Shown in pieces: positions 44,835 through 54,961 of a stretch of DNA of 64,000 bases. A program made the translations under genes and the position numbers. Below the pieces are notes generated by a model. It did no database searches. It saw nothing but the letters and a program-made list of their open reading frames with translations, and was not told the DNA's origin. Origin of the DNA: Actinosynnema sp. ALI-1.44 (GTDB lineage Bacteria; Actinomycetota; Actinomycetes; Mycobacteriales; Pseudonocardiaceae); NCBI RefSeq assembly GCF_001984155.1, contig NZ_MTQO01000024.1:17842-81841 (forward strand), written 5' to 3'. The number at the start of each line of letters is the position of its first letter. Within the stretch, counting starts at the first letter, position 1.

Positions 44835-46351
44835 TTTTTCCTCGTTCCTGTTGGGGAGTCTTCCGTGTCCGCCGCCGGTGCGCCGAACCAGCGGTACAGG
44901 GCGGCTTGCATGTCTGCCTCGCTGTCGTCTGTCCAGGCAATGTGGCCGTCCGGGCGCACGAGGACGGCAGCGGCTCCGGACAGCGCACTGTCCGGCGCTG
45001 CCCGAGCCCGCACTGTCCGGATCCGGTCGCTCCACTTCATCGCTGCCGGGTGCAGGCCCGCCTGCCGGTTGCTGTCGTTGGAAAGGTCGAGCAACAAGCC
45101 ACGAGCTGAACGCAGCAACAAGGTCGTGGTGGTCCGGCCGAATTCGGTCGTCAGCTCGCAATCCGGCAACCGGGCGCCCAGCAGGGGATGCTCGCCGGGG
45201 CCGACCTGGTAGCGAACGTCAAGGCCGCTGACCATTCCGGCCAGATGCCCGCGCGCTTCGGGACCGTCAAGCAGCTCACCGAAGACCGTGCGCACGGCAT
45301 CCACCTCGCTGCCACCGAGCAGGAGGATGGTCTGTGCCTCGACGTTGGTCAGGACGCGCGCACCGACCGGGTGCCGCTCGTCGTGGTAACTGTCCAGCAG
45401 CCCGGCAGGTGCCCAGCCGCGTACCTGTGCGGCCAGCTTCCAGCCGAGGTTCACCGCATCCTGCAGGCCCAGGTTGAGAGCCTGACCGCCGACAGGCATC
45501 TGACGGTGTGCGGCGTCGCCCGCCAGCAGCACCCTGTCCCGGCGATAGTGGGTCACCTGGCGGCTGGCGTCGCCAAACGCGTCGACCCAGATCGGCCTGC
45601 CGCCGCTGATGTCCTCGCCCGTTGTCCGTGCCCATGCGTCGACGACCTCGGCGAACTGCGGCGTTCCGGTGCGCGGGCGAACCGGACGGCCGAACTCGTG
45701 CACCATGACACGGGTGACGTCATCGCTCCGCCTGGCCGCGATGGCAAGTCCATTCTCGCATCGCTGGAAACGCCGGTTCGGTATGTCGATGCCCGCCACG
45801 TCCGTCCGGAGCAGCTCGCGGGTCGCTTCAGTGCCGGGGAAGTCGAATCCCGCCAACAGCCGGACGGCGCTCTGTTCACCGTCGCAGCCGACCAGATATT
45901 TCGCGCACAGCCCGACCGGCCCATCGGGTCCGTCGGCCTCGGCGTCGACCCGGTCCGGCCCCGCGGCCAGCTCCCGCAACTCGTGCCCGCGCCGGATGTC
46001 GGCGCCCAGATCGGACGCCCACGCCCCCAGCATCGCCTCGGTACGGTACTGGGGAACCTTCCAATGTCCCGCGTGGACACTGCGGAGCCGACTCATGTCA
46101 AGGGGAAGCCCACCAAAGTGACCCACGTCTTCGCGCCTTGTCTCACCCAGACGCTCAAGCAGCCCGCGCTGGTCGAAGATCTCCACGGTGCGGGTGTTCA
46201 ACTGCGAAGCCCGGGATTCACCGGTCGGTGCGGACAGCCGCTCCACCACGACTACCGTCACCCCGCCGAGCCGCAACTCACCGGCCAGCAGCAGACCGAC
46301 CGGGCCCGCGCCGACGACGACGACGTCGGTGTCCACGCGCCGCACGGTCAT
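44831..46351 (-). CDS. FAD-dependent aromatic monooxygenase (PgaM/UrdM oxygenase-like)
   Basis: I choose ATG 46351, which overlaps the aromatase stop (ATGA). The 506-residue class A flavoprotein has the dinucleotide motif VVVGAGPVGLLLAGEL near 11-26, YLVGCDGEQSAVR near 160, and the GD motif VLLAGDAAHRQMPVGGQALN near 280. A thioredoxin-like C-terminal domain ends VLVRPDGHIAW. It hydroxylates the polycyclic aromatic intermediate. Its position after the aromatase and before an SDR is that of the M gene in angucycline clusters. Confidence 0.87.
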   Translation of the reverse strand: MTVRRVDTDVVVVGAGPVGLLLAGELRLGGVTVVVVERLSAPTGESRASQLNTRTVEIFDQRGLLERLGETRREDVGHFGGLPLDMSRLRSVHAGHWKVPQYRTEAMLGAWASDLGADIRRGHELRELAAGPDRVDAEADGPDGPVGLCAKYLVGCDGEQSAVRLLAGFDFPGTEATRELLRTDVAGIDIPNRRFQRCENGLAIAARRSDDVTRVMVHEFGRPVRPRTGTPQFAEVVDAWARTTGEDISGGRPIWVDAFGDASRQVTHYRRDRVLLAGDAAHRQMPVGGQALNLGLQDAVNLGWKLAAQVRGWAPAGLLDSYHDERHPVGARVLTNVEAQTILLLGGSEVDAVRTVFGELLDGPEARGHLAGMVSGLDVRYQVGPGEHPLLGARLPDCELTTEFGRTTTTLLLRSARGLLLDLSNDSNRQAGLHPAAMKWSDRIRTVRARAAPDSALSGAAAVLVRPDGHIAWTDDSEADMQAALYRWFGAPAADTEDSPTGTRKK

Positions 46352-47292
46352 CGCCGCGATTCGGCGTATTCCTTGGCGTGGGCCAAGGTGGCCAGGCTGT
46401 TGGTACCCAGCGCGGTGCGGACGAACTTCCTGGCGTCCTCGACGTCTGCCCCGGCACCGAGGACCTCGGCGATGTTCGCTTCGTTGATCACCACGGTGTG
46501 GCGGGAGGTCACCTCGACACCGCCCTCGTTCTCCACCAGCAGCCACTGTCCGGTGTGCAGCGTCATCAACGCGGGCACCTGGGTCTGCTTGTAGGCGATC
46601 TTGGTGTGCGGGAAGCACACACGCACCGACTTGGTGGTGTGCACGGAACCGTCCTTGGTCCGCGTGTCCATCGCCAGCACCTGCAGTCCCGGGGTGTCCT
46701 CGGACAGGGAGACCTTGACGACGTGGGACAGCCGCTCCTGCCACAGCTGGGCGTCGTTGATGAAGTCGTAGACGTCCTTGCCCGATCCGTTGACCTGCAG
46801 GGTGTCGTCGAAAGTGAGGGAAAGGGCCGGTGCCCCGGCCGCCAGCTCAGCGTTGGACTTCAGCGCGGCGAGTTCGGATTCGCTGTTGAGGTCCACCGCC
46901 TTGTCGATCCAGTCGAGCTTCTTCGGATCGTCGTCGACGGCCCGGAACACGTGCAGCAGGCGAACCCGTGACTCACCGGCCGAGATCGGCTCGATCACCC
47001 AGGCGCCTGCCATCGCACCGACGGGCGGCTGGGACACCTCCTGGCGGAACTCGACGCACAACGCCTCCGGGTCGAGCACCCGGCGAGACGTCCAGGTCTT
47101 CGCTTCACCGTTGGCGGTGGCCCAGATCTGGATCCTCTCCCCGGTGTCGCCGCGTTCGAGGTATTCGACGTGCACGCTGGGCGGGAACATCCGCGGCCAG
47201 TTCGCCACGTCGGCGATGAGCTGGTAGACCACTTCGGCAGGCGCGCGCACCTTGATCTCGTGCTCCACGTGCCGAGTACCCGGCTGTGACAT
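46348..47292 (-). CDS. Didomain polyketide aromatase/cyclase
   Basis: This 314-residue protein is two START/SRPBCC-type domains in tandem. The first begins HEIKVRAPAEVVYQLIADVA with NWPRMFPPSVHVEYLE; the second begins LSLTFDDTLQVNGSGKDVYD with FINDAQLWQERLSHV. Didomain ARO/CYC enzymes (GrhQ, LanL, UrdL, JadE/D type) aromatise the first ring of C9-reduced decaketides. The preceding gene is the matching ketoreductase. The stop overlaps the following FAD-oxygenase start. Confidence 0.9.
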   Translation of the reverse strand: MSQPGTRHVEHEIKVRAPAEVVYQLIADVANWPRMFPPSVHVEYLERGDTGERIQIWATANGEAKTWTSRRVLDPEALCVEFRQEVSQPPVGAMAGAWVIEPISAGESRVRLLHVFRAVDDDPKKLDWIDKAVDLNSESELAALKSNAELAAGAPALSLTFDDTLQVNGSGKDVYDFINDAQLWQERLSHVVKVSLSEDTPGLQVLAMDTRTKDGSVHTTKSVRVCFPHTKIAYKQTQVPALMTLHTGQWLLVENEGGVEVTSRHTVVINEANIAEVLGAGADVEDARKFVRTALGTNSLATLAHAKEYAESRR

Positions 47293-47330
47293 GCTGTCCT
47301 CCTTGTCCAGGTTGCTGAGCCGGTCGCGGC

Positions 47331-48116
47331 TCAGAAGTTGCCGAGGCCACCACAGACGTTGACGGCCTGCGCGGTGACCGACGCGGCGATGTCGGAGACG
47401 AGGTAGCCGACCATTCCGGCGACCTCCTCAGGGGTGGAGTAGCGGCCGAGCGGGATCTTCGACTGGAAACGCGTGAGGATGTCGTCCTCGGAGGTGTCCC
47501 ATGCCGCCGCGTAGCCCTGCCGGACCCGTTGTGCCATCGGCGTCTCGACATAGCCGGGGCAGACGGCGTTCACCGTGATCCCCGTCTTGGCCAGTTCGTT
47601 GCCCAACGCCTTGGTGAAGCCCACGACGCCGTGCTTGGACGCCGAATACGGAGCGCCGAGCACAACACCCTGCTTGCCCGCGGTCGACGCGATGTTGACG
47701 ATGCGTCCCCATGACTGCTCCCGCATGCCGCCCGTGCTCAGCACGTCTCGGGTCATCAGGAACACGCTGTTCAGGTTGGTGTTGATGACGTCGAACCACA
47801 GCTCGTCCTCGATGTCGGCGGTAACCCCGCCGCCACTGCGACCCGCATTGTTGACGAGGATGTCCACCGGCCCGTAGCAATCGGTGGCGGCGGTGACGAA
47901 CGCACGCACCTCTTTGGCCGACCGTACGTCGCAGGTGATGCCCTGAACCTCCAATCCGTCTTGCCTGAGATGCTTGATCGTCAGTTCCAGACTGTCCGCG
48001 GTGCGTGCGCAGATGAACACTTTGTTTCCCCGGCCGGCAAGGTCTTTCGTCACTGCGAGACCGATTCCGCTGGTGGCGCCCGTGACGACCGCGACCCGCC
48101 GACCATGATCCGACAT
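47331..48116 (-). CDS. Polyketide C9-ketoreductase (ActIII-like)
   Basis: I choose ATG 48116 (GAGGAGA upstream), giving 261 residues as usual for the family. It has TGATSGIGLAVTKDLAGRG at the N-terminus, NNAGRSGGG near 89, catalytic S144, Y157 and K161 (in APYSASKHGVVGFTKAL), and a family-typical C-terminus with SKIPLGRYSTPEEVAGMV. It reduces the C9 ketone of the nascent poly-beta-ketone, which fixes the first-ring folding. It belongs to the main operon between the biotin carboxylase and aromatase genes. Confidence 0.92.
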   Translation of the reverse strand: MSDHGRRVAVVTGATSGIGLAVTKDLAGRGNKVFICARTADSLELTIKHLRQDGLEVQGITCDVRSAKEVRAFVTAATDCYGPVDILVNNAGRSGGGVTADIEDELWFDVINTNLNSVFLMTRDVLSTGGMREQSWGRIVNIASTAGKQGVVLGAPYSASKHGVVGFTKALGNELAKTGITVNAVCPGYVETPMAQRVRQGYAAAWDTSEDDILTRFQSKIPLGRYSTPEEVAGMVGYLVSDIAASVTAQAVNVCGGLGNF

Positions 48117-48154
48117 GTCTTCTCCTCTGAGTGTCTTCGTTGTTTCGGGCACGG

Positions 48155-49546
48155 TCAGGCAACGCCGGGTATTTTGTCCACAATGGACTTTTCTGGGCGC
48201 TCGCGGAGTATCCGGTCCACCAGGGCCGTGTTGTGATCACCGGCCCGGAACGCGGGATGGTCGATCACGCCACGCAGGAAGTCGGAGGTGGTGTGCACAC
48301 CGGGGCCACGAACCCGGAATTCAGCCAAAGCACGGTCCATCCGGTCCAGTGCTTCCGGTCGCGACGGCGCCCAGGCCACCACCTTGGCCAGCAGCGAGTC
48401 GTAGGACGCCGGCATCCGGTAACCGGCGTAACCGTGGGTATCGACCCGCACGAACGGCCCGCCCGCGGGAACGAACTGCTCCAGCAACCCCGGTGTGGGT
48501 GCGAAATCGCGCTCGGGGTCCTCCACGTTGATCCGGCATTCGATCGCCGCGCCGCGCAGCACGATGTCCTCCTGCCGCAGCGCCAGCCTCTGCCCGGCGG
48601 CGATCCGGAACTGTTCCTGCACCAGGTCGACACCTGTGACCATCTCGGTGACCGGATGCTCGACCTGGATGCGGCAGTTGACCTCCATGAAGTAGAAGTC
48701 GCCTTCGGGGCTGAACAGGAATTCGACGGTGCCCGCCCCGACGTAACCGGCCTCGCGCACGCCGCTGACAGCCGCCTGTCCCATGCGGTCGGCCATACCG
48801 TCCGGCAATCGCGGCGCCGGGCTCTCCTCGACGAGCTTCTGATGCCGCCGCTGCACCGAACAGTCCCGCGCGCCGAGGTGGATCGTGTTGCCGAACTGAT
48901 CGGCCAGCACCTGGATCTCCACGTGCCGCGCGGTGGGCAGGTAGCGCTCGACGTAGACCCTGGAATCACCGAACAGTGCCTGCGCGCCCGCCTTGGTCTC
49001 CAGATAGGCGGCGGCGAACGCGCCGGTCTCCGCCACCACCCGCATGCCCCTGCCGCCACCGCCTGCCGCGGCCTTGATGATGACCGGGTAACCGATGTCG
49101 TCCGCGATCCGATTCGCTTCCTCGACCGAGTGCAGCGGCTCCAGGCTTCCCGGCAGCATCGGCAGTCCCGCTCGGGCCATCAGCTTTCGCGCCGCTGTCT
49201 TGTCACCCAGCCGCGCGATCACCTCGGACGGCGGGCCGACGAAGACGATGCCGTTGTCCCGGCACACTTCGGCGAAGTCGGGATCCTCGGACAGGAAACC
49301 GTAGCCGGGGTGGATGGCATCGGCGCCGGTGCTCAGCGCCGCCTCGATGATCGCCGGGATGTTCAGGTAACTGCGTTTGGCAGGCGCCGGGCCGATCTGG
49401 ATCGCCTGGTCGGCGCAGGCCACCACCGCCGAGTCGCGGTCCGCGGTCGAGTACACCGCGACGACCCGGATGCCCAGTTCCCGACAGGCCCGTGCCACCC
49501 GGAGCGCGATCTCGCCTCGATTGGCGATCAGCACCTTGCCGAACAT
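48155..49546 (-). CDS. accC: Acetyl-CoA carboxylase, biotin carboxylase subunit
   Basis: This 463-residue ATP-grasp enzyme starts VLIANRGEIALRVARACREL. The Gly-rich ATP loop IIKAAAGGGGRGMRVV is near 160, ARDCSVQRRHQKLVEE near 235, and the catalytic FMEVNCRIQVEHPVTE near 290. The length is that of the free bacterial AccC, not the fused actinobacterial AccA3 type. It carboxylates biotin on the BCCP encoded 13 bp upstream. Together with the neighbouring carboxyltransferase it would make malonyl-CoA for the polyketide synthase. Confidence 0.92.
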   Translation of the reverse strand: MFGKVLIANRGEIALRVARACRELGIRVVAVYSTADRDSAVVACADQAIQIGPAPAKRSYLNIPAIIEAALSTGADAIHPGYGFLSEDPDFAEVCRDNGIVFVGPPSEVIARLGDKTAARKLMARAGLPMLPGSLEPLHSVEEANRIADDIGYPVIIKAAAGGGGRGMRVVAETGAFAAAYLETKAGAQALFGDSRVYVERYLPTARHVEIQVLADQFGNTIHLGARDCSVQRRHQKLVEESPAPRLPDGMADRMGQAAVSGVREAGYVGAGTVEFLFSPEGDFYFMEVNCRIQVEHPVTEMVTGVDLVQEQFRIAAGQRLALRQEDIVLRGAAIECRINVEDPERDFAPTPGLLEQFVPAGGPFVRVDTHGYAGYRMPASYDSLLAKVVAWAPSRPEALDRMDRALAEFRVRGPGVHTTSDFLRGVIDHPAFRAGDHNTALVDRILRERPEKSIVDKIPGVA

Positions 49547-49559
49547 GACTGCTCCGTCC

Positions 49560-50108
49560 TCACGCCGTGTCGTCCGGGGCGAGCACGAACAGGTTCTCGT
49601 CGTACTCGACGGCTTGTCCGTTCTCCTTCAGCACCTCGATGATCCGGCCGACCTTGTCCGCCTCGATCGGAATCATCAGCTTCATCGCCTCGATGATGCC
49701 CACCTGCTGACCTGCCACGACTGTCTCGTTGACGCAGACGAACGGTCTCGCGCCGGGTGTGGCGGCCGAGTAGAAGACGCCGACCGTGGGCGCGGTCAGG
49801 TACCGCACGGTCGAGTCCGCGGGTCCGGCGCGCGGTGGCGGGGTCCCGGCGCCCGGCTCGGTCACCGCGGCGCCGACTGCCGGCCTCTTCTCCCATTTGA
49901 CCTCGACGGACACGTCGCCCGCCTTGACCAGCAGCTTCTCCGGCTCGGTCCCGAACTCGGCTGCCAGTTGCACGGCGTTGCGGCTGACCTGGTCCATGAG
50001 GTCGCTGCGTTCCTGGGCCGCGTCGGTGCCCGGACAGTCCAGTTCGAGCTGTTTCGCCAGTCTCTCGACAAACTCCCGGTCGAGATCGCGCGGGTAGCTC
50101 TGAGTCAC
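49560..50108 (-). CDS. accB: Acetyl-CoA carboxylase, biotin carboxyl carrier protein
   Basis: GTG 50108 overlaps the carboxyltransferase stop (GTGA). The 182-residue protein has a helical N-terminal domain, a Pro-rich hinge ([14 protein letters not shown]) and a C-terminal biotinyl domain. That domain carries [20 protein letters not shown] and the biotin lysine K143 in [14 protein letters not shown]. The thumb loop typical of AccB is present in the APTVGVFY part. It shuttles carboxybiotin between AccC and the fused carboxyltransferase. Confidence 0.9.
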   Translation of the reverse strand: MTQSYPRDLDREFVERLAKQLELDCPGTDAAQERSDLMDQVSRNAVQLAAEFGTEPEKLLVKAGDVSVEVKWEKRPAVGAAVTEPGAGTPPPRAGPADSTVRYLTAPTVGVFYSAATPGARPFVCVNETVVAGQQVGIIEAMKLMIPIEADKVGRIIEVLKENGQAVEYDENLFVLAPDDTA

Positions 50109-51829
50109 GACTCCTTCTCTCTGTCCACTCTTGCTCCGGTCACCTCGGCTGTGCCGAACGATCGGAATCGGGCTCGGCGCCTCGCCACCAGCGCCACACC
50201 ATCCATTCCGGACAGTCGACGTAACGCGCCGAGCAGTGCGGTCCGCACTCGTTGGGCGGCCAGTGGATGGTCGGTCTGGTTCCCGCCCTCCGGCTCAAGC
50301 ACGACGCCGTCGACGATGCCAAGCCGGAGGAGCTGCCGCGCGTCGATCCGCAATGCCTTGGCCGCAGTGGGAGCCATCGCGGGGTCGTTCCACAGGATCG
50401 CGGCGCACCCTTCCGGACTGATCACCGAGTAGACCCCGTACGAGCAGATCAGGACCTCGTCGGCCACGGCGAGCGCCAGCGCGCCGCCGCTCCCGCCCTC
50501 GCCGGTCACCACGGTGACAACCGGCACCGGCAGGCATGCCATCAGCCGGATGTTCTCCGCGACGGCCATGGCCTGGCCGTGCTCCTCGGCCTCGATTCCG
50601 GGGTGCGCGCCGGGAGTGTCGACCAGGGTGACCACCGGCAGGCCAAGCTTGGCGGCCGTCCGCATCAGCCTTGCCGCCTTGCGGTAGCCGTCTGGGGTCG
50701 GCATCCCGTAGTTGCGGGCGGTCAGTTCGGCGATCGTGTGCCCTTTCTGGTGACCGATCACCATCACCGGCAGGCCGTCGAGCCGGGCCATTCCACCGAC
50801 GATGGCAGCACATTCGCCACCGAGCCGGTCACCGTGCAGTTCCTCGAAGTCGTCGAACGCCCGGCTGATGTAGTCCATGGTGTTCGGCCGGGCGAGATCG
50901 CGGGCTATCCGGACGTGCTGCCACGGGTCGATCTCCGCGAGCTGGTCGTAGTCGCGCACCACGACGTCCGACTCGCCAGCGGCAGGCTGGGACCGCTCGA
51001 CACCTCGCCCCGGTATCCGTTTGCCACCGATCGACAGCAGCCTGCCCAGCGTGGCCCGCAGCGCACCACGCGGCCGGATGGTGTCGACAAGCCCGTTCTC
51101 GAGCAAGAACTCCGCGGTCTGGAAGCCCGGTGGCAAGGTCTGCTTGATCGTCTGCTTGATCACCCGGGGACCCGCGAAGCCCAGCCTGGCACCCGGCTCG
51201 GCGATGATCACATCGCACAGCGTGGCGAACGACGCCGCGACCCCGCCGTAGGTCGGATCGGTGATCAGGGAGAGGGTGAGAACGCCTGCCTCGTCGAGCC
51301 GGCCGATGGCCTGGCTGGTCTTGGCCATCTGCATCAGGGAGATCGCGCCTTCCTGCATCCGCGCACCACCGGACGCGGACACGATCAGGAGCGGGACGCG
51401 CCGGTCCAGCGCGAGCTCGGCGGCTCGGGTGATGAGCTCGCCGACGGCCGCACCGAGGCTGCCGCCAAGGAAACGGAAATCCATCACCGCGGCGATCACG
51501 GGTTCTCCGAGGATGGTTCCCGACGCGAGCAGCACGCCCTCGGCAAGGCCGGTGTCGGTGCGCGCCTTGGCCAACCGGACCGGATAGGGTTTGCTGTCGG
51601 TGAATCCGAGGATGTCGACGCTGCGCGCGGGCACGTCGAGCAGCTCGAGATTCGCCTCGTCGAAGAGCAGCTCTATCCGCCGGGGCGCGGTCAGCCGGTG
51701 ATGGCTGCCACAGTCGGGGCACACCCGCAGGTCACGCGACATGCGCTTGCCGTAGATCATCGCCCGGCACTGCGGACAGATGATCCAGTCGGCGTCCTCG
51801 GTGATGCGTCGGCCCAGCGCTTCGGTCAT
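50105..51829 (-). CDS. Acetyl-CoA carboxylase carboxyltransferase, fused beta-alpha (AccD-AccA)
   Basis: The 574-residue protein fuses both carboxyltransferase chains. Residues ~1-285 are AccD-like, with a zinc ribbon (CPQC and CPDC, res. 18-40) and [20 protein letters not shown]. Residues ~310-574 are AccA-like, with [40 protein letters not shown], and [17 protein letters not shown]. It transfers the carboxyl group from biotin to acetyl-CoA. Actinobacteria usually rely on a separate AccD5-type beta chain with a fused BC-BCCP chain, so this arrangement is atypical for them. Confidence 0.92.
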   Translation of the reverse strand: MTEALGRRITEDADWIICPQCRAMIYGKRMSRDLRVCPDCGSHHRLTAPRRIELLFDEANLELLDVPARSVDILGFTDSKPYPVRLAKARTDTGLAEGVLLASGTILGEPVIAAVMDFRFLGGSLGAAVGELITRAAELALDRRVPLLIVSASGGARMQEGAISLMQMAKTSQAIGRLDEAGVLTLSLITDPTYGGVAASFATLCDVIIAEPGARLGFAGPRVIKQTIKQTLPPGFQTAEFLLENGLVDTIRPRGALRATLGRLLSIGGKRIPGRGVERSQPAAGESDVVVRDYDQLAEIDPWQHVRIARDLARPNTMDYISRAFDDFEELHGDRLGGECAAIVGGMARLDGLPVMVIGHQKGHTIAELTARNYGMPTPDGYRKAARLMRTAAKLGLPVVTLVDTPGAHPGIEAEEHGQAMAVAENIRLMACLPVPVVTVVTGEGGSGGALALAVADEVLICSYGVYSVISPEGCAAILWNDPAMAPTAAKALRIDARQLLRLGIVDGVVLEPEGGNQTDHPLAAQRVRTALLGALRRLSGMDGVALVARRRARFRSFGTAEVTGARVDREKES

Positions 51830-51842
51830 GGTTGACGTTCCC

Positions 51843-52100
51843 CTACTCGCTCGTGCCGTCGTTGACCACCTTGAGCAGCCCGCGCGGTGTCACGGCGACG
51901 CTCGCGGCGTCGTCATCGAATGTGATGTCGAACTCGCGCGTGACGCGCGCGGCGGTTTCCAGTAACGCCAGTGAGTCGTAGCCCAGCTTCTCGAACTCGG
52001 TGTCGAGGATGTCGCCGCCGAGGTCGACGTTCTCGTCGGCGCCGGCGCCCTCCTGCAGGATGCGCTTGAGATCCTCGATGGTGACTTCGAATTCGATCAT
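51843..52100 (-). CDS. Type II PKS acyl carrier protein
   Basis: This 85-residue acidic helical protein has the phosphopantetheine serine S43 in [18 protein letters not shown]. The size and the [10 protein letters not shown] signature are typical of aromatic polyketide ACPs. It lies 51 bp after the chain-length factor and 13 bp before the carboxyltransferase gene. No phosphopantetheinyl transferase is present in the window, so activation must come from elsewhere. Confidence 0.93.
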   Translation of the reverse strand: MIEFEVTIEDLKRILQEGAGADENVDLGGDILDTEFEKLGYDSLALLETAARVTREFDITFDDDAASVAVTPRGLLKVVNDGTSE

Positions 52101-52151
52101 TACGGTGTCCTTGTCCTCGGTGTTGAATTCCGCCGCCAGGCACGGATCCGG

Positions 52152-53369
52152 CTATCGCGGGGCCCGGACGACCACTGCGGAGTTGAAGCCGCCATGTCCA
52201 CATGCGACAACCAGTGCGGCTCGCACCACCGAGGCTCTCGGCTTGGTGAGCACCAGATCGAGTTCGTACTCGACGGACAGTGAGACGTTCGTGGTCGGTG
52301 GCACCACTCCGTCCCGGATGGACAGCAGGGCGGCCGCGATGTCCAGCGACGCGGCCCCGGAACACAGCCGGCCAACCATCGTCTTGGGTGCGGTGACCGG
52401 AACTGCCCGCGGCCCGAACACCGCGGTGATCGCGGCGGCCTCGATGCGGTCGCGTTCCGGCATCGCCGCGGCATCGGCGAAAACCACATCGATCTCGCCG
52501 GGTTCCATGGCGGCGTCGGTGAGCGCGAGCTCGATCGCCCGCCGCGGCCCCCGCTCCCGGTCGCTGCCCGGTTTCGGGTCGAACGTGGCTCCGTACCCGG
52601 CGATCTCGCCGTAGACCGACCGCGCACCACGGATTCGCGCGGCTTCGGCGTCCTCGAGGATGAGCAGCGCGCCACCTTCACCCGGCACATGCCCACGCGC
52701 CTCGGTGTCGAACGGAAGGTATGCCCTGTCCGGTTCGTCGCTGGTGCTCAACCTGCCGGTGGCCAGATGAGCGACCCAGCCCCACGGGCAGATCGAACCG
52801 TCCACACCACCGGAGACGATCAGTTTGCTGCCGTTGCGGATCTGCCGCCGCGCCTGCCCGACCGCATCGAGGCCACCGGCCTGGTCACTGACGACAACGC
52901 TGCCGGGACCGCGCATACCGTGGCGGATCGAGATCTGACCGGTGTTCACCGCGTAGAACCAGGCGAAGGACTGGTAGGCACTGACGTACCGGCTGCCCTT
53001 GCTCCACAGGTTCCGCAACTCGTTCTGGCCGAACTCGAAGCCGCCCGACGCGCTGGCGGTGATCACGCCCATCTCGAACTCGGCCAGTTCGTCCGGCCGC
53101 ACCCCGGCATCGGCCAGGGCCCACTCGGCGGCGACGAGCGCGAGCCGGGTCATGTGGTCGGTCTGCGGGATCAGCCTGCTCGGCAGGTGTTCCCGTGCCA
53201 CGAAGCCCGGCACCTCGCCGGCCAGCCGGGCAGGGTACGGACTCGGATCGAACCGGGTGATCCGCCCGATACCGTTGTGGCCCTTGAGGGTCGCCGCCCA
53301 GTAGTCCGCCGCTCCGAGTCCGTTGGGCGCCAGGACACCGATCCCGGTCACCACTACCGGGGTGGTCAT
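52152..53369 (-). CDS. Chain length factor (KS-beta)
   Basis: ATG 53369 overlaps the KS-alpha stop (ATGA). The 405-residue ketosynthase-like protein has the active-site Cys replaced by Gln ([15 protein letters not shown]163), the mark of CLF subunits that decarboxylate malonyl-ACP and set chain length. Other family segments are [16 protein letters not shown] and [20 protein letters not shown]. Chain length cannot be read with certainty, but the cyclase set points to a decaketide. Confidence 0.94.
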   Translation of the reverse strand: MTTPVVVTGIGVLAPNGLGAADYWAATLKGHNGIGRITRFDPSPYPARLAGEVPGFVAREHLPSRLIPQTDHMTRLALVAAEWALADAGVRPDELAEFEMGVITASASGGFEFGQNELRNLWSKGSRYVSAYQSFAWFYAVNTGQISIRHGMRGPGSVVVSDQAGGLDAVGQARRQIRNGSKLIVSGGVDGSICPWGWVAHLATGRLSTSDEPDRAYLPFDTEARGHVPGEGGALLILEDAEAARIRGARSVYGEIAGYGATFDPKPGSDRERGPRRAIELALTDAAMEPGEIDVVFADAAAMPERDRIEAAAITAVFGPRAVPVTAPKTMVGRLCSGAASLDIAAALLSIRDGVVPPTTNVSLSVEYELDLVLTKPRASVVRAALVVACGHGGFNSAVVVRAPR

Positions 53370-54634
53370 GATGTGCTCCGCCCGGCTCGGGTCAGCACCA
53401 TCGCGCTCTGGAACCCGCCGAACCCGCTGCCCACGGTCAGCACCGTGTCGGTGTGCCATTCGCGCGCGGTGATCGGCACGTAGTCGAGATCGCATTCCGG
53501 CTCAGGGGTGTGCAGGTTCGCGGTCGGCGGCACGACATTGTGTTCGATCGCCAGCACGGACGCGGCGATCTCGATCGAGCCGATCGCACCGAGGGAATGG
53601 CCGATCATCGACTTGATGGAGCTCACCGGTGTGCGGTAGGCGTGTTCGCCGAGGCTGCGCTTGAACGCCGCGGTCTCGTGCCGGTCGTTCTGCTTGGTGC
53701 CCGAGCCGTGCGCGTTGACGTAGTCGATGTCCTCGGCGCTCATCCGCGCCTCGTCCAGCGCGACTCGAACAGCCTCGGCCAGCTCCCGGCCGTCCGGCCG
53801 CAGCCCCGTCATGTGGAACGCGTTGCACCGGGCGGCGAAGCCCGCGATCTCCGCGTAGATGTGGGCGTTGCGACGCTGGGCACTGTCCATGTCCTCCAAC
53901 ACGAACACCGCGGCACCCTCACCGAGCACGAAACCGTTGCGGGTCCCGTCGAACGGCCGCGACGCGTGCTCAGCGTCGTCGTTGCGCGGAGTCGTCGCCT
54001 TGATCGCGTCGAAACACGCCACAGTGATCGGCGAGATGGGCGCGTCCGTCGCACCGGCGATCATCACGTCGACAGAGCCGTCCCGGATCAGCTCGCATGC
54101 ATGGCCGACGGAATCCAGGCCGGAGGTACAGCCGGTGGACACGACGATAGCCGGCCCCTCGGCGCCCACCGCCCAGGCGATCTCGGCAGCGAACGAGCTC
54201 GGCACGAAGTGGTTGTAGAGGTGTGGCACCACGTACTCGTGATCGACCAGCTCCAGCCTGCCGTCGTCGCTCACGACCCGGTATTCCTCCTCAAGGCCCA
54301 TCGTGGCGCCGACCGCGCTGCCGATGGCCGTCCCGACCCGGCAGGGGTCCAGCTCGGTCAGTTCCACACCGCTGTCACCCACCGCTGCCCGGGTGGCGAC
54401 CACGGCGAGCTGCGCTGCGCGGTCCATCCGCCGGATTTCCTGCTGGCTCAAGCCGTGCGCCGCCGGGGCGAAATCAATCTCGGCCGCGACCCTCGACCGG
54501 AATGGCGAGGGATCGAAGAAGGTGATTGTCCTGGTCGCCGTCCGGCCATCGCTCAACAGGCTCCAAAATTCTTTGACGCCGACACCACCCGGCGCCAGTA
54601 CGCCCACACCGGTAATGACTACCCGGCGCCTCAT
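53366..54634 (-). CDS. Ketosynthase alpha (KS-alpha)
   Basis: This 422-residue protein has the catalytic Cys169 in [18 protein letters not shown] and His residues in [15 protein letters not shown] and [18 protein letters not shown]. The start overlaps the cyclase stop (ATGA) and the stop overlaps the CLF start, so KS-alpha, CLF and cyclase are made in step. It condenses malonyl units on the ACP, probably with an acetate starter since no KSIII or dedicated acyltransferase gene is seen. Confidence 0.95.
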   Translation of the reverse strand: MRRRVVITGVGVLAPGGVGVKEFWSLLSDGRTATRTITFFDPSPFRSRVAAEIDFAPAAHGLSQQEIRRMDRAAQLAVVATRAAVGDSGVELTELDPCRVGTAIGSAVGATMGLEEEYRVVSDDGRLELVDHEYVVPHLYNHFVPSSFAAEIAWAVGAEGPAIVVSTGCTSGLDSVGHACELIRDGSVDVMIAGATDAPISPITVACFDAIKATTPRNDDAEHASRPFDGTRNGFVLGEGAAVFVLEDMDSAQRRNAHIYAEIAGFAARCNAFHMTGLRPDGRELAEAVRVALDEARMSAEDIDYVNAHGSGTKQNDRHETAAFKRSLGEHAYRTPVSSIKSMIGHSLGAIGSIEIAASVLAIEHNVVPPTANLHTPEPECDLDYVPITAREWHTDTVLTVGSGFGGFQSAMVLTRAGRSTS

Positions 54635-54960
54635 CGTAAAGACGGCGTCGAGTGATAGAAGCGGTGAGCCATCGCATCGGCGGGAGAACGCCAGGTCTCC
54701 GGGTCATAAGGATCGATGAAGGGCTGCAGATCGGCACTGATGCCAACAAAGAGCGGATGCGATTTCGCCTGCTCTATCGGCTCGCCGCCGTCCGTGTCGA
54801 AATCCTGGAGATGAAAGTACAGGCCCTGGTACGAGAACAGTTGACGACGTCTCGTCCCCATCAGCCGAGGCATTTCGGTGGTATCGAACCGACCGAATAT
54901 CCGGGCGACGTCGTCGCGCGAACCAGCAGCCATCCGTGCCACGATCAAGGTGCTGTGCAT
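54631..54960 (-). CDS. TcmI-type polyketide cyclase (angucycline F gene-like)
   Basis: This 109-residue ferredoxin-like protein reads [20 protein letters not shown], then [20 protein letters not shown] and YFHLQDFD, ending [15 protein letters not shown]. The length and motifs match the TcmI/UrdF/LanF/PgaF group. In angucycline clusters this gene lies directly between the E oxygenase and KS-alpha, exactly as here, and closes the later rings. Confidence 0.9.
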   Translation of the reverse strand: MHSTLIVARMAAGSRDDVARIFGRFDTTEMPRLMGTRRRQLFSYQGLYFHLQDFDTDGGEPIEQAKSHPLFVGISADLQPFIDPYDPETWRSPADAMAHRFYHSTPSLR

Positions 54961-54961
54961 G

